Shown here: positions 9,439 to 18,850 of the stretch, in pieces
Layout: the number at the start of each line of letters is the position of its first letter
Position numbering within the stretch: the stretch's first letter is position 1
Source of the DNA: Segniliparus rotundus DSM 44985
GTDB lineage: Bacteria > Actinomycetota > Actinomycetes > Mycobacteriales > Mycobacteriaceae
Length of the DNA stretch: 64,000 nt
Assembly (NCBI RefSeq): GCF_000092825.1
Contig: NC_014168.1
Coordinates: 124,001 to 188,000, forward strand
Reading direction: 5' to 3'
Notes under the pieces: model-generated
What the model was told of the DNA's origin: nothing
The model's database searches: none
The model's input: only the letters and a program-made list of their open reading frames with translations
Program-made: the position numbers and the translations under genes

Positions 9439-9475
9439 GATCACTCTATACGAATCAAGGATCACTCTCTACGAA
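9439..9475 (-). promoter_or_regulatory. 16-bp direct repeats over the cutinase promoter
   Basis: GATCACTCTATACGAA (9439-9454) and GATCACTCTCTACGAA (9460-9475) differ at one base and start 21 bp apart, two helical turns. On the minus strand the proximal copy contains the -10 box TAGAGT, 7 nt before ATG 9435. The spacing suggests a regulator binding two sites on one face of the DNA. Confidence 0.5.
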
Positions 9476-9558
9476 ATAAATAGTGAACGCTAAATACTTT
9501 TCGGCGCTCGTCGTCCCTCCCGACGTCCCGGCTTTCGCCGAGGCCCCGGCCCTGGGCG

Positions 9559-10989
9559 TCACAAAATCGACCCTGGCCGGTAGGCGGCCGCTTCCGGGTG
9601 CTTCGCGACCAGGGCCTCCACCTCGTCGATGACGCGACGGACCTGGTCGTCGGCCGCGCCGAGGAACAGGTCGCGGTCGGCGAGCGCCTCGTCCAGCTGC
9701 GCTCGGGTCAATCCCAGTCGTTGGTCCTGGGCGAGCCGCGAGAGCAGGTCCGGCTCGGCTCCGCGCTCGCGGATGTCGTTGGCCAGCGCCACCGCGTGCT
9801 CTTTGATCGCCTCGTGCGCGGCTTCCCGGCCCACTCCCGCCCGCACCGCGGCCATGAGGATGCGGGTGGTGCCGAGGAAAGGCAAGTAGCGGGCGACTTC
9901 GCGCTCGATCACCGGCTCGAAGGCGTGGAACTCGCCGAGCACCGTCAAAAAGCCCTCGAAAAGGCCGTCGATCGCATAGAACGCGTCAGGCAGGGCCACC
10001 CGTCGCACAACGGAGCAGAACACGTCGCCCTCGTTCCACTGCGCTCCGGCGAGCTCGGCGGTCATCGAGGCGTAGCCGCGCAGGACGACGGCGAGTCCGT
10101 TGATGCGCTCGCTGGTGCGCGGATTGGTCTTGTGCGGCATCGCGGAGGAGCCGACCTGTCCGGGCTGGAACCCTTCGGTGGCGAGCTCTTGGCCCGCCAT
10201 CAGGCGCAGGGTGTGCGCGAACGAGGAGGGCGCGGCGGCGAGCTGCACCAGCGCGGAGACGACGTCGTGGTCGAGGGAGCGCGGATAGATCTGCCCGACG
10301 CTGACCAGGGCTTGGGTGAAGCCGACGTGCTCGGCGACGCTGCGTTGGAGCCGGGCGAATTTGTCGCGGTCCCCGCCGAGAAGGTCGAGCATGTCCTGCG
10401 CGGTGCCGACCGGGCCCTGGATGCCGCGCAGCGGATAGCGCTCGATCAGCTCGTCCACCCGGCGCACCGCGATGAGCAGTTCCTGGGCGCAGGTGGCGAA
10501 ACGCTTGCCGAGCGTGGTCGCTTGCGCGGGGACGTTGTGGCTGCGGGCCACCAGCATGGTCGGCGCGTATTGGGCCGCGCGTTCGGCGAGCCGGGCCAGC
10601 GCGGCGACCGCGTGGTCTCGGACGTGGGCCAGCGAGGCGCGGATGACGGATTGCTCCACGTTCTCGGTGGCGTCTCGGCTGGTCATGCCCCTGTGCACCA
10701 GCTCGTGCCCGGCGAGGGCGTTGAACTCGTCGATCCGCGCCTTCACGTCGTGGCGGGTGACTCGTTCCCGCGCTGCGATGGAGTCCAGGTCGACCTGTTC
10801 CTTGACCCGCTCGTAGTCGGCGACGCTGGCCGCGTCCCCGCCGGGGACGCCCAGTTCGATCTGCGCCTTGAGCACGGCGATCCAAAGATCGCGCTCAAGG
10901 ACGACGCGGGCGCGGGGCGACCAGAGCGCCACAAGCTCTTTCGTCGCGTAGCGGGCAGCGAGGACGTCAGGCGTCTGCGGAGTGCTCAT
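9559..10989 (-). CDS. purB: Adenylosuccinate lyase
   Basis: A 476-residue enzyme of purine synthesis that releases fumarate from SAICAR and from adenylosuccinate. The fumarase/aspartase superfamily signature GSSAMPHKTNP, which holds the mobile catalytic loop, lies near residue 280. The HRGMTSRDATENVEQ segment and the substrate-binding RSHNVPAQ segment are also present. Length is normal for the actinobacterial enzyme. No clear Shine-Dalgarno sequence or -10 box was seen directly upstream of ATG 10989. It is followed at 93 bp or more by the cutinase genes, to which it has no obvious functional link. Confidence 0.95.
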   Translation of the reverse strand: MSTPQTPDVLAARYATKELVALWSPRARVVLERDLWIAVLKAQIELGVPGGDAASVADYERVKEQVDLDSIAARERVTRHDVKARIDEFNALAGHELVHRGMTSRDATENVEQSVIRASLAHVRDHAVAALARLAERAAQYAPTMLVARSHNVPAQATTLGKRFATCAQELLIAVRRVDELIERYPLRGIQGPVGTAQDMLDLLGGDRDKFARLQRSVAEHVGFTQALVSVGQIYPRSLDHDVVSALVQLAAAPSSFAHTLRLMAGQELATEGFQPGQVGSSAMPHKTNPRTSERINGLAVVLRGYASMTAELAGAQWNEGDVFCSVVRRVALPDAFYAIDGLFEGFLTVLGEFHAFEPVIEREVARYLPFLGTTRILMAAVRAGVGREAAHEAIKEHAVALANDIRERGAEPDLLSRLAQDQRLGLTRAQLDEALADRDLFLGAADDQVRRVIDEVEALVAKHPEAAAYRPGSIL

Positions 10990-11009
10990 ACCGTGCTTCG
11001 ATGTTCCGA

Positions 11010-12218
11010 TCAGCGGGGGGAAAGCTTCGCGGGCCGGTTGGCCCCGAGCGTGCCGAGCTCGGTGTCGAGCACGTCAGGATAGGCGGTGATGATCCCGTCC
11101 ACGCATTGGTCCAGGTGCAGCTGGCTGTCTGTCCCTTGGCAGATTTTGAGCTGATGGTCCATATCGTTGAGGTTGTTGATGACCTGCGGGAAGACCTTCA
11201 GCCCCGCCTTGTGCGCGCGGTCGAGGAACTGTTTGGAGACCAGGAGGGGCTTTTGCTGCCCCGGCGGGGTCTGGTCCTCGGGCTGTGGCAGCGGCTGCGA
11301 GGCGAGGAAGTCGGGGGCGATGCCGTCGACCCCGAGTTTCACAGCGGCTTCGATGAGGTCGGCGTGCACTTCGCTCAGGTTCAGGCCGCCGATCCACGGG
11401 CTGCCGGGGTAGAATGTGTCGGCTCGCACCAGGGCCACGGTGGGCACAGTGCTCAGGCCGGGGATTTGTTCGGTGCCGACTTTGAAGCCGCTGTGCACCA
11501 GGGGCAGGGTGCGCCAGTCGTAGCTGGAGATGATGACATTGTCGAACCTCGCCTCGTTCATCGCTTTCACGACGGCGGCGACGTACTGCTCCGGGGTGGC
11601 GGTGTTGGCCTTCTGCACCGGGTCGGTGATGAGTTCGACGTCGAACCAGAGGCGCTCGACCGCGTTGTTGTAGCTGGTGCCGACTTTGAGCAGATCGACC
11701 AGCTTGCGCAGCTTGGACCCGGAGGCCTCGCTCTCGCTCTGGTTCGGGTAGGCGGGGTCGGTCTTGTCGCAGACGATCCCCTGCAAGACGGTTTCGTCGC
11801 TCAGGGCGTACACGTTCGACCCGATTGTGCCGTCCGGCGCGGGCTTCGGGCCGTTCGGGTCGGCGGACTCCGGGGCGATGGAGCACTTGGCGTCGGAGAT
11901 CTTGGTGCTCGACCAGGCGATGGCGGTGCCGTTGTTGTCCAGCACCACCGGGACGTGCACCACGCTCACCCCGACGTTCTGGATCGAGTTGCGCACGGTG
12001 GGCTCGGACTGGGCCAAGCCGTAGCCCACGCCGCCTTGGTAGGCGATCACGGCGGGCAAGTCGGGCGACCAGTGCACCGGGATCTTCGTCGCCGAGGTCG
12101 TCGTCGGCGCGACGGGTGTGTTGCTGCCGCAACCGCTGGCCAGAAGGGTGGCGACGGCGACGGCGACGACCGCCCGGCCCGCGGGTCTCCCGCGGGCGGC
12201 CCTCTTGAGGATGCCCAT
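11010..12218 (-). CDS. Lipoprotein with GDPD-like TIM-barrel end
   Basis: A 402-residue exported lipoprotein: the signal peptide ends in the lipobox LLASGC, with the acylated Cys at about residue 29. The last third (SGVD-type barrel strands, then GIITAYPDVLDTEL) resembles the closing strand of glycerophosphodiester phosphodiesterases, where GI-TDYP-D is typical. The usual N-terminal GDPD catalytic HRG and E-x-D pair is not recognisable, so the activity is unproven. ATG 12218 follows TAGTAT by 7 nt (leaderless pattern); that box overlaps the stop codon of the upstream DUF4442 gene. It could equally be a glycoside-hydrolase-like barrel. Confidence 0.5.
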   Translation of the reverse strand: MGILKRAARGRPAGRAVVAVAVATLLASGCGSNTPVAPTTTSATKIPVHWSPDLPAVIAYQGGVGYGLAQSEPTVRNSIQNVGVSVVHVPVVLDNNGTAIAWSSTKISDAKCSIAPESADPNGPKPAPDGTIGSNVYALSDETVLQGIVCDKTDPAYPNQSESEASGSKLRKLVDLLKVGTSYNNAVERLWFDVELITDPVQKANTATPEQYVAAVVKAMNEARFDNVIISSYDWRTLPLVHSGFKVGTEQIPGLSTVPTVALVRADTFYPGSPWIGGLNLSEVHADLIEAAVKLGVDGIAPDFLASQPLPQPEDQTPPGQQKPLLVSKQFLDRAHKAGLKVFPQVINNLNDMDHQLKICQGTDSQLHLDQCVDGIITAYPDVLDTELGTLGANRPAKLSPR

Positions 12219-12225
12219 GGCGCAA

Positions 12226-12231
12226 ATACTA
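12226..12231 (-). promoter_or_regulatory. -10 box inside the end of the upstream gene
   Basis: TAGTAT is followed by TTGCGCC and ATG 12218, the N7 leaderless spacing. Its first three bases are the TAG stop of the DUF4442 gene, so the downstream lipoprotein may have its own promoter despite operon-like spacing. Confidence 0.45.
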
Positions 12232-12780
12232 GCGGAGCTGGTTGGGCGCGGCGCCAAGTGGTTTGGGCGAAACCCAGGTGGTGATGGTCCCGTTCGCGAC
12301 CTCGATGCCGGCGGAGTCGATCACCTGGAAATGGACGGGGACTTCGGATCCCTCGGTGATCGTGGAGAAGTCGAAGCCCTCAGGCAGGTGCGCGATCGTG
12401 CGCACGCCGCCCTTGATGATCTTCAGGTAGTTGACGGTCATGCCTTTGGGGAGCCAGCGGTGCGTCGACGGGGTGGAAGCCTCCATCACGAGGCCCATCG
12501 CGGCCTCGGCGGTGTTGCAGCAGGCGATGGCGTGCAAGGAGCCGATGTGGTTGTGCGTCAAGAACCACGACGGGGCCGAGACCTCGGCGCGGCCGGGCTC
12601 GATCGTGCGCACGTACGGGGTGACGGTGGCGAAATACGGCGCCTTGAGCGCGTACCCGGCGGAGAAGGCGACGCGGCCGGGGACGGACTTGCCGAGCTTG
12701 AGCCAAGCCCGTCCGAGGGCGCTGCCGCGCAGTGCCAGCTCGGTCCTCGACGTGACGGGCTTGGATTTGAACACCGCCAT
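12229..12780 (-). CDS. DUF4442 hotdog-fold protein (thioesterase-like)
   Basis: A 183-residue protein of the DUF4442 family, a hotdog fold related to acyl-CoA thioesterases. Visible conserved parts are HNHIGSLHAIACCNTAEAAMG and LPKGMTVNYLKIIKGG, the latter matching the central hotdog strands. The catalytic residues for this family are not well defined, so the substrate is unknown; an acyl-thioester is likely. The start ATG 12780 has AGGAG 5-9 nt upstream. A 22-bp inverted repeat (12833-12854) overlies the probable promoter. The gene runs into the GDPD-like lipoprotein gene after 10 nt. Confidence 0.75.
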   Translation of the reverse strand: MAVFKSKPVTSRTELALRGSALGRAWLKLGKSVPGRVAFSAGYALKAPYFATVTPYVRTIEPGRAEVSAPSWFLTHNHIGSLHAIACCNTAEAAMGLVMEASTPSTHRWLPKGMTVNYLKIIKGGVRTIAHLPEGFDFSTITEGSEVPVHFQVIDSAGIEVANGTITTWVSPKPLGAAPNQLR

Positions 12781-12832
12781 GGGTCTCCTTCGGATCGGCC
12801 GGCTCCGCCGGGCGTGTGGACGGACCGAGCAT

Positions 12833-12854
12833 AATACTACCCGAAAGTAGTATT
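12833..12854. promoter_or_regulatory. 22-bp inverted repeat, probable operator
   Basis: AATACTAC and its exact complement GTAGTATT flank 6 nt (CCGAAA). On the minus strand it covers a TATTAT -10-like sequence about 50 bp before the DUF4442 start. The form is that of a TetR- or GntR-type operator, but the regulator is not in this neighbourhood. Confidence 0.5.
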
Positions 12855-12914
12855 GGCCGACGCCGTGATCGCGAGGGCGTCGGCAGTGCTGCCTCAGTCT
12901 TTCCACCTGCGGAC

Positions 12915-12944
12915 TTGCCAAGCCGCAGGGGTCTCGTGCATACT
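12915..12944 (+). promoter_or_regulatory. Candidate S10 operon promoter
   Basis: TTGCCA and CATACT are separated by 18 bp, about 300 bp upstream of rpsJ. The match is moderate and a second -35-like TTGACA lies at 12993, so the actual start site is uncertain. Confidence 0.25.
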
Positions 12945-13245
12945 GAACAACGCTGCTCGCAAGGGCGGCGGGGTTGCGCGCGGCCTAGAGCTTTGACAAA
13001 AGTTTCACATCTGATGTCGGGATTTTGCCGCAGCGGACCAGCTTGGCTGGCCCGGAGGAGTGAAAGCTCCAGGGAGTCGGCCGCAGAACCATGAAAGCGA
13101 AAGAGCGGCCATTTGGCGTGCGTTCACGACGGCGAGACGCCGCGCGGGCGCCGACGTGAAGGACAGCCCTGCTTGGCGCGAGCCACGGCCAGGGCGCGCC
13201 AACCCGGATGCGGTGTTGGCGAGACGCAGGAGAAACGAGGCACTA

Positions 13246-13551
13246 GTGGCGGGACAAAAGATCCGCATCAGGCTCAAGGCGTACGACCATGAGGCTATTG
13301 ACGCGTCCGCGCGCAAGATCGTCGAGACGGTCACCCGCACCGGCGCGAGCGTCGTCGGCCCGGTTCCTTTGCCGACGGAGAAGAACGTGTACTGCGTGAT
13401 CCGCTCTCCGCACAAGTACAAAGACTCGCGCGAGCACTTCGAGATGCGCACCCACAAGCGCATGATCGACATCCTTGACCCCACGCCGAAGACAGTCGAC
13501 GCGCTCATGCGCATCAACCTGCCTGCCAGCGTCGACGTGAACATCCAGTGA
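13246..13551 (+). CDS. rpsJ: 30S ribosomal protein S10
   Basis: A 101-residue S10, starting [20 protein letters not shown] after the GTG initiator. It contains the tRNA-site loop part and the conserved [18 protein letters not shown] stretch. S10 also joins NusB in transcription antitermination. It is the first gene of an eleven-gene ribosomal operon that extends to rpsQ. GTG 13246 gives the exact family length. CGAGG lies 5 nt upstream of it and an AGGAG slightly further. The frame stays open upstream, but nothing there resembles S10. Confidence 0.97.
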   Translation: MAGQKIRIRLKAYDHEAIDASARKIVETVTRTGASVVGPVPLPTEKNVYCVIRSPHKYKDSREHFEMRTHKRMIDILDPTPKTVDALMRINLPASVDVNIQ

Positions 13552-13561
13552 GGCCGCTCTG

Positions 13562-14227
13562 ATGACTTCTTCCACTTCCAAGAACCGCGTGGGCCTGTTG
13601 GGCGCGAAGCTCGGCATGACCCAGGTCTTCGACGAGCGCAACCGCGTCGTCCCGGTGACCGTGATCCGCACCGGCGTCAACGTCGTCACCCAGGTCCGCA
13701 CCCCCGAGCGCGACAAGTACTCGGCCATTCAGCTGGCCTTCGGCCACATCGACCCCCGCAAGGTGAACAAGCCGCTGGCCGGCCAGTTCGAGAAGGCCGG
13801 GGTCACCCCGCGCCGCCACCTCGCGGAGTTCCGCCTCGACGACGTCTCCGGCTACGAGGTCGGCCAGCAGATCGACGCGACCGTGTTCTCGGCCGGCGAC
13901 TTGGTCGATGTGACCGGCACCAGCAAGGGCAAGGGCTTCGCGGGCACGATGAAGCGCCACGGCTTCAAAGGCCAGGGCGCTTCGCACGGCGCGCACAAAG
14001 TGCACCGCCGTCCGGGTTCCATCGGCGCGTGCGCCTTCCCCGGCCGCGTGTTCAAAGGCACCCGGATGGCCGGGCGCATGGGCAACGCGAAGACGACCAC
14101 GCAGAACCTCACCGTGTTCCGGGTTGACCCGGAGGCCGGTGTGCTCCTCATCAAGGGCGCTGTCCCCGGCCGTGACGGCGGCTTGGTGTTCATCCGCTCC
14201 GCTGTGAAGAAAGGGGTGGCGAAGTGA
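13562..14227 (+). CDS. rplC: 50S ribosomal protein L3
   Basis: A 221-residue L3, which sits near the peptidyl transferase centre and helps start 50S assembly. [13 protein letters not shown] at the N-terminus and the loop [20 protein letters not shown] are family hallmarks. The start is 10 nt after the rpsJ stop. Length is normal for actinobacteria. Confidence 0.97.
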   Translation: MTSSTSKNRVGLLGAKLGMTQVFDERNRVVPVTVIRTGVNVVTQVRTPERDKYSAIQLAFGHIDPRKVNKPLAGQFEKAGVTPRRHLAEFRLDDVSGYEVGQQIDATVFSAGDLVDVTGTSKGKGFAGTMKRHGFKGQGASHGAHKVHRRPGSIGACAFPGRVFKGTRMAGRMGNAKTTTQNLTVFRVDPEAGVLLIKGAVPGRDGGLVFIRSAVKKGVAK

Positions 14228-14880
14228 GCCTCACCGTGACGATCCACGCCGCTGACGGCAAGAGCGCCGGAACGTTCGATCTCCCCGCCGAGATCTTCGA
14301 CGCTCCGGCCAACATCTCGCTCTTGCACCAGGTGGTGACCGCGCAGCTCGCCGCTGCCCGGCAGGGCACCCACAAGGTCAAGACCCGGGGCGAAGTCTCC
14401 GGCGGCGGCCGCAAGCCGTACAAGCAGAAGGGCACCGGCCGCGCCCGTCAGGGCTCGACCCGCGCCCCGCACTTCACCGGCGGCGGCACGGTCCACGGCC
14501 CGGTGCCGCGCGACTACTCCCAGCGCACCCCGAAGAAGATGAAGGCCGCCGCCCTGCGCGGCGCCCTCTCCGACCGGGCGCGCGGCGGGCGCGTGCACAT
14601 CGTGGACGAACTCGTCGCCGGGCAGTCCCCGTCGACCAAGAAGGCCTCCGCCTTCCTCGACTCGATCGCGTCCCGGCCCCGTCTGTTGGTGGTCCTCGGC
14701 CGTGCCGACGAGACCGGTCTGAAGAGCGTGCGCAACCTGCCGCACGCCCACATCCTGACCCCGGACCAGCTCAACACGTACGACGTGCTCAAGAGCGACG
14801 ACATCGTCTTCAGCCTCGAGGCGTTGACCACGTTCATCGAGCACCACAAGGTCAACAAGAAGGAAGAGGTGCAGGCATGA
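14224..14880 (+). CDS. rplD: 50S ribosomal protein L4
   Basis: A 218-residue L4 with the conserved exit-tunnel loop ([19 protein letters not shown], residues about 59-77) that contacts 23S rRNA near macrolide sites. In some bacteria L4 represses its own operon; no such leader structure could be shown here. The GTG start overlaps the rplC stop (GTGA), giving translational coupling. Confidence 0.97.
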   Translation: MSLTVTIHAADGKSAGTFDLPAEIFDAPANISLLHQVVTAQLAAARQGTHKVKTRGEVSGGGRKPYKQKGTGRARQGSTRAPHFTGGGTVHGPVPRDYSQRTPKKMKAAALRGALSDRARGGRVHIVDELVAGQSPSTKKASAFLDSIASRPRLLVVLGRADETGLKSVRNLPHAHILTPDQLNTYDVLKSDDIVFSLEALTTFIEHHKVNKKEEVQA

Positions 14881-15191
14881 CCATCGCAAGCATCCCGGCT
14901 GATCCGCACGACGTGCTGATCCGGCCTGTGGTGAGCGAGAAGTCGTTCGCCTTGGCCGAGCAGAAGACCTACAGCTTCGTCGTGCACCCCGAAGCCAACA
15001 AGACCCAGGTGAAACTGGCCGTCGAGAAAGTTTTCGGCGTGAAGGTGGCGCGGGTGAACATCATGAACCGCAACGGCAAGCGCAAGCGCACCCGGTTCGG
15101 CGTCGGCAAGCGCGCCGACACCAAGCGGGCGCTCGTCTCCTTGACCGAGTCGAGCAAGACCATCGACATCTTCACGACGGCCGGCGCATAG
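14877..15191 (+). CDS. rplW: 50S ribosomal protein L23
   Basis: A 104-residue L23, which lies at the tunnel exit and is a docking point for trigger factor and SRP. The family pattern ending [15 protein letters not shown] is present. The start overlaps the rplD stop (ATGA). Confidence 0.96.
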   Translation: MTIASIPADPHDVLIRPVVSEKSFALAEQKTYSFVVHPEANKTQVKLAVEKVFGVKVARVNIMNRNGKRKRTRFGVGKRADTKRALVSLTESSKTIDIFTTAGA

Positions 15192-15208
15192 GACTGAGGT
15201 AGAGAACA

Positions 15209-16045
<837 letters not shown>

Positions 16046-16059
16046 AAGGGAACTGACTG

Positions 16060-16341
16060 ATGCCACGTAGTTTGAAGAAAGGCCCGTTCGTCGACGACCA
16101 CCTCCTGAGGAAGGTGGACGCGCAGAACGACAAGAACACCCATCAGGTCATCAAGACCTGGTCGCGTCGTTCGACCATCCTCCCCGACTTCGTCGGGCAC
16201 ACTTTCGCGGTGCACGACGGGCGCAAGCACGTCCCGGTGTTCGTGAGCGAGTCGATGGTCGGTCACAAGTTGGGCGAGTTCGCCCCGACCCGCACCTTCC
16301 GCAGCCACGTCAAAGAGGACCGAAAGGCGAAGCGCCGATGA
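16060..16341 (+). CDS. rpsS: 30S ribosomal protein S19
   Basis: A 93-residue S19 of the 30S head, which contacts the 50S subunit. [18 protein letters not shown] at the N-terminus and [16 protein letters not shown] near the C-terminus are signature stretches. The stop overlaps the rplV start (ATGA). Confidence 0.97.
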   Translation: MPRSLKKGPFVDDHLLRKVDAQNDKNTHQVIKTWSRRSTILPDFVGHTFAVHDGRKHVPVFVSESMVGHKLGEFAPTRTFRSHVKEDRKAKRR

Positions 16342-16823
16342 GCACTGTCCAAGACAACCCGACCGCGCACGCCTCGCTCAAAGGCGCGCGTTTCTCGGCG
16401 ACCAAAGCCCGCCGGGTCATCGACCTGATCCGAGGCAAGCGCGTGGACGAGGCGTTGGCCATCCTGCGCTTCGCCCCGCAGAGCGCGAGCGAAGAGGTCT
16501 CCAAAGTCCTCGCGAGCGCGGTCGCCAACGCCGAGCACAATTTGAACCTGCACCGCTCGACCCTGGTGGTCTCGAAGGCGTTCGCGGACGAGGGCCCGAC
16601 CCTCAAGCGTTACCAGCCGCGCGCCCAGGGCCGCAGCTTCCGCATTCGCAAGCGCACCGCGCACATCACCATCGAGGTGGCGGCCGCGCTCGCCAACGAG
16701 CGGCCGAGCCGCGCCAAGCGCGTCGCCGGTTCCAAGCAGGGCGCGTCCAAGAAAACCGAGTCCAAGAAGACCGAGTCCAAGAAAACTGCGGCAACCGCGA
16801 CCGAGAAGGGAGGCGAGGAGTAA
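16338..16823 (+). CDS. rplV: 50S ribosomal protein L22 with Lys-rich tail
   Basis: A 161-residue L22, whose beta hairpin lines the exit tunnel. The core (about residues 8-118) includes [11 protein letters not shown] and the loop before [16 protein letters not shown]. After about residue 125 a low-complexity tail begins, with a repeated SKKTE unit encoded by a 15-nt repeat (16747-16790). Extended basic tails on L22 occur in mycobacteria; the precise repeat is local to this sequence. Confidence 0.96.
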   Translation: MSTVQDNPTAHASLKGARFSATKARRVIDLIRGKRVDEALAILRFAPQSASEEVSKVLASAVANAEHNLNLHRSTLVVSKAFADEGPTLKRYQPRAQGRSFRIRKRTAHITIEVAAALANERPSRAKRVAGSKQGASKKTESKKTESKKTAATATEKGGEE

Positions 16824-17672
16824 ATGGGACAGAAAATCCATCCCCATGGCTTCCGCCTGGGCATCACCACTGATTGGCGCTCCCGTTGGTTCGCCGACAA
16901 GCAGTACAAGGACTACATCAAAGAGGACATCCAGATCCGCAAGCTGCTCGTGTCGGGCATGGAGCGGGCCGGTATCGCGAAGGTCGAGATCGAGCGGACC
17001 CGTGACCGGGTGCGCGTGGACATCCACACCGCCCGTCCGGGCATCGTCATCGGCCGCCGCGGCGCCGAGGCCGACCGCATCCGGGGCCAGTTGGAGAAGC
17101 TCACCGGCAAGCAGGTGCAGCTGAACATCCTGGAGGTCAAGAACTCCGAGACCATCGCCCAGCTCGTCGCGCAAGGCGTCGCCGAGCAGCTGTCGAACCG
17201 CGTGGCGTTCCGTCGCGCGATGCGCAAAGCGATCCAGTCCGCGATGCGCCACCAGCAGGTCAAGGGCATCAAGGTGATGTGCGGCGGCCGTCTCGGCGGC
17301 GCTGAGATGAGCCGGTCCGAGTACTACCGCGAGGGCCGGGTGCCCCTGCACACCCTGCGCGCCGACATCGACTACGGCTTCCACGAGGCCAAGACCACCT
17401 TCGGCCGGATCGGCGTGAAGGTGTGGATCTACAAGGGCGACATCGTCGGCGGACGGGTCGAGCACGCCGCTCAGCTCGCCGCCGCGGAAGAGGCGGGCGC
17501 CCGTCGCGACCGCGCCGCCCGCCCGCGCCGCTCCGGAGCCTCTGGCACCACCGCGACCAGCACCGAGGCCGGTCGCGCTGGCCAAGGCCCGTCCGACCCC
17601 TCGGCGGCGGAGCCTGTCGCGGCAGCGCCCGCGGCGGAGTCTGTTGCCAACGAATCAGGTCAGGAGGCCTGA
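16824..17672 (+). CDS. rpsC: 30S ribosomal protein S3
   Basis: A 282-residue S3 with a KH RNA-binding domain ([17 protein letters not shown]) and the C-terminal S3 domain ([20 protein letters not shown]). It forms part of the mRNA entry channel and helicase. A 60-residue Ala/Pro/Ser-rich tail after about residue 218 is longer than in E. coli and resembles mycobacterial S3. The ATG directly follows the rplV stop. Confidence 0.97.
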   Translation: MGQKIHPHGFRLGITTDWRSRWFADKQYKDYIKEDIQIRKLLVSGMERAGIAKVEIERTRDRVRVDIHTARPGIVIGRRGAEADRIRGQLEKLTGKQVQLNILEVKNSETIAQLVAQGVAEQLSNRVAFRRAMRKAIQSAMRHQQVKGIKVMCGGRLGGAEMSRSEYYREGRVPLHTLRADIDYGFHEAKTTFGRIGVKVWIYKGDIVGGRVEHAAQLAAAEEAGARRDRAARPRRSGASGTTATSTEAGRAGQGPSDPSAAEPVAAAPAAESVANESGQEA

Positions 17673-17675
17673 GCC

Positions 17676-18092
17676 ATGCTGATCCCACGTAAAGTCAAGC
17701 ACCGCAAGCAGCACCACCCGAGCCGTTCGGGCGCTGCCAAAGGCGGCACGAAGGTGACCTTCGGCGAGTTCGGCATCCAGGCCCTTGAGCCCGCCTACGT
17801 CACCAACCGGCAGATCGAGTCCGCGCGTATCGCCATCAACCGGCATATCCGTCGTGGCGGGAAGGTGTGGATCAACATCTACCCCGACCGTCCGCTGACC
17901 AAGAAGCCCGCGGAAACCCGCATGGGTTCCGGCAAAGGCTCGCCCGAGTGGTGGATCGCCAACGTCAAGCCAGGCCGCGTTCTGTTCGAAATGTCGTTCC
18001 CGAATGAGGAGACGGCTCGCGAAGCGCTCCGCCGCGCGCAGCACAAGCTGCCGTTGAAGACGCGCATCGTGACCCGAGAGGAGCAATTCTGA
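17676..18092 (+). CDS. rplP: 50S ribosomal protein L16
   Basis: A 138-residue L16, which contacts the A-site tRNA elbow. [11 protein letters not shown] at the N-terminus and [18 protein letters not shown] are the family signatures. It begins 3 nt after the rpsC stop, preceded by AGGAGG, a strong ribosome binding site. Confidence 0.97.
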   Translation: MLIPRKVKHRKQHHPSRSGAAKGGTKVTFGEFGIQALEPAYVTNRQIESARIAINRHIRRGGKVWINIYPDRPLTKKPAETRMGSGKGSPEWWIANVKPGRVLFEMSFPNEETAREALRRAQHKLPLKTRIVTREEQF

Positions 18093-18442
18093 TGGCACAC
18101 CGCACCAAGGCCGCTGATTTGCGCGAACGGGGTCGTGACGACCTGGTCGAGCAACTCGGCAAACTCAAAGAAGAAGCGTTGCACCTGCGTTTCCAGCTCG
18201 CCACCGGCCAGTTGGCCAAGAACAGTCGCGTCAGCGAGGTCAAGCGGGAGATCGCCCAGGTGTACACCGTGATTCGCGAGCGCGAACTGGGTTTGTCCGC
18301 CGAGCCGACCGCCGAGCAGGCGAAGGCGAAGAAGGCCGAAAAGAAGACCGACAAGGCCGAGAAGACCGACAAGGCCGAGAAAGCCGAGAAGAAAGAGTCC
18401 AAGGCCAAGAAGAGCGAGAAGACCGAGGGTGAGGACGCATGA
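18092..18442 (+). CDS. rpmC: 50S ribosomal protein L29 with long Lys/Glu tail
   Basis: A 116-residue L29. The ordinary two-helix core covers about residues 1-70 ([17 protein letters not shown]). It is followed by about 45 residues made almost only of Lys, Glu, Ala, Ser and Asp in a degenerate repeat (EKTDKAEK). L29 is usually 60-80 residues, so the tail is an addition; its location near the tunnel exit makes a docking or packing role conceivable but unproven. The ATG overlaps the rplP stop by one base (TGATG). Confidence 0.95.
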   Translation: MAHRTKAADLRERGRDDLVEQLGKLKEEALHLRFQLATGQLAKNSRVSEVKREIAQVYTVIRERELGLSAEPTAEQAKAKKAEKKTDKAEKTDKAEKAEKKESKAKKSEKTEGEDA

Positions 18443-18729
18443 GCGCCACAAAGACTGAACCGACGCCACAGGCCGCGCGCACCTCGCGCCGCAAGGTCCG
18501 CTCGGGCGTCGTCGTTTCGGACAAGATGGACAAGACCATCGTCGTGGAGCTTGTGGACCGCCACCGGCACCCGCTGTACGGCAAGATCATCCGGACCACG
18601 AAGAAGGTCAAGGCCCACGACGAGCAGCAGGACGCCCATATCGGCGACACCGTGCGGATCATGGAGACCCGGCCCCTGTCCGCGACGAAGCACTGGCGCT
18701 TGGTCGAGGTGTTGGAGCGGGCCAAGTAG
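18439..18729 (+). CDS. rpsQ: 30S ribosomal protein S17
   Basis: A 96-residue S17, a primary 16S rRNA binder. [16 protein letters not shown] and KYKVHDE-like [22 protein letters not shown] are characteristic. The start overlaps the rpmC stop (ATGA). The operon ends here: a 13-bp hairpin follows, and rplN is not the next gene. In M. tuberculosis the S10 and spc groups are likewise separated after rpsQ. Confidence 0.96.
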   Translation: MSATKTEPTPQAARTSRRKVRSGVVVSDKMDKTIVVELVDRHRHPLYGKIIRTTKKVKAHDEQQDAHIGDTVRIMETRPLSATKHWRLVEVLERAK

Positions 18730-18764
18730 GCTTCGTGTCTGCGGGTCGTCCCCGAGAATCCTGT

Positions 18765-18795
18765 CGAATCCCCTGGGCATACCCCAGGGGATTCG
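18765..18795 (+). terminator. Terminator of the S10 operon
   Basis: Perfect 13-bp arms CGAATCCCCTGGG and CCCAGGGGATTCG enclose the 5-nt loop CATAC, 36 nt after the rpsQ stop. A following U-tract is weak (GCGTTT), as is common in this group. Confidence 0.75.
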
Positions 18796-18811
18796 GCGTT
18801 TGCGCGTCCCT

Positions 18812-18819
18812 GATAATCT
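18812..18819 (+). promoter_or_regulatory. Candidate -10 for the type VII-like locus
   Basis: GATAATCT lies about 32 bp before the ATG at 18851. It is followed by the purine-rich stretch AGGGGG that can serve as ribosome binding site. No good -35 was found. Confidence 0.35.
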
Positions 18820-18850
18820 TTTCCGAGAGGAAGACGAAAAAGGGGGCGCT

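Larger units (their letters stand above)
12781..13245. other. Intergenic region: DUF4442 promoter and S10 operon leader
   Basis: This 465-bp gap separates the divergent DUF4442 and rpsJ genes. The left end holds an inverted repeat at 12833-12854. The remainder is expected to hold the S10 operon promoter and a leader. Two candidate promoters are visible: TTGCCA (12915) with CATACT (12939) at 18-bp spacing, and TTGACA (12993) without a good -10. No tRNA or riboswitch was recognised. No convincing gene was seen. Confidence 0.6.

Noticed and set aside
12993-12998. TTGACA as the S10 promoter
   Set aside because: A consensus -35, but no acceptable -10 was found at 16-19 bp, so it was not annotated as a promoter.
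13060-13245. Upstream extension of rpsJ or a leader peptide
   Set aside because: The frame is open by composition only; S10 similarity starts exactly after GTG 13246.
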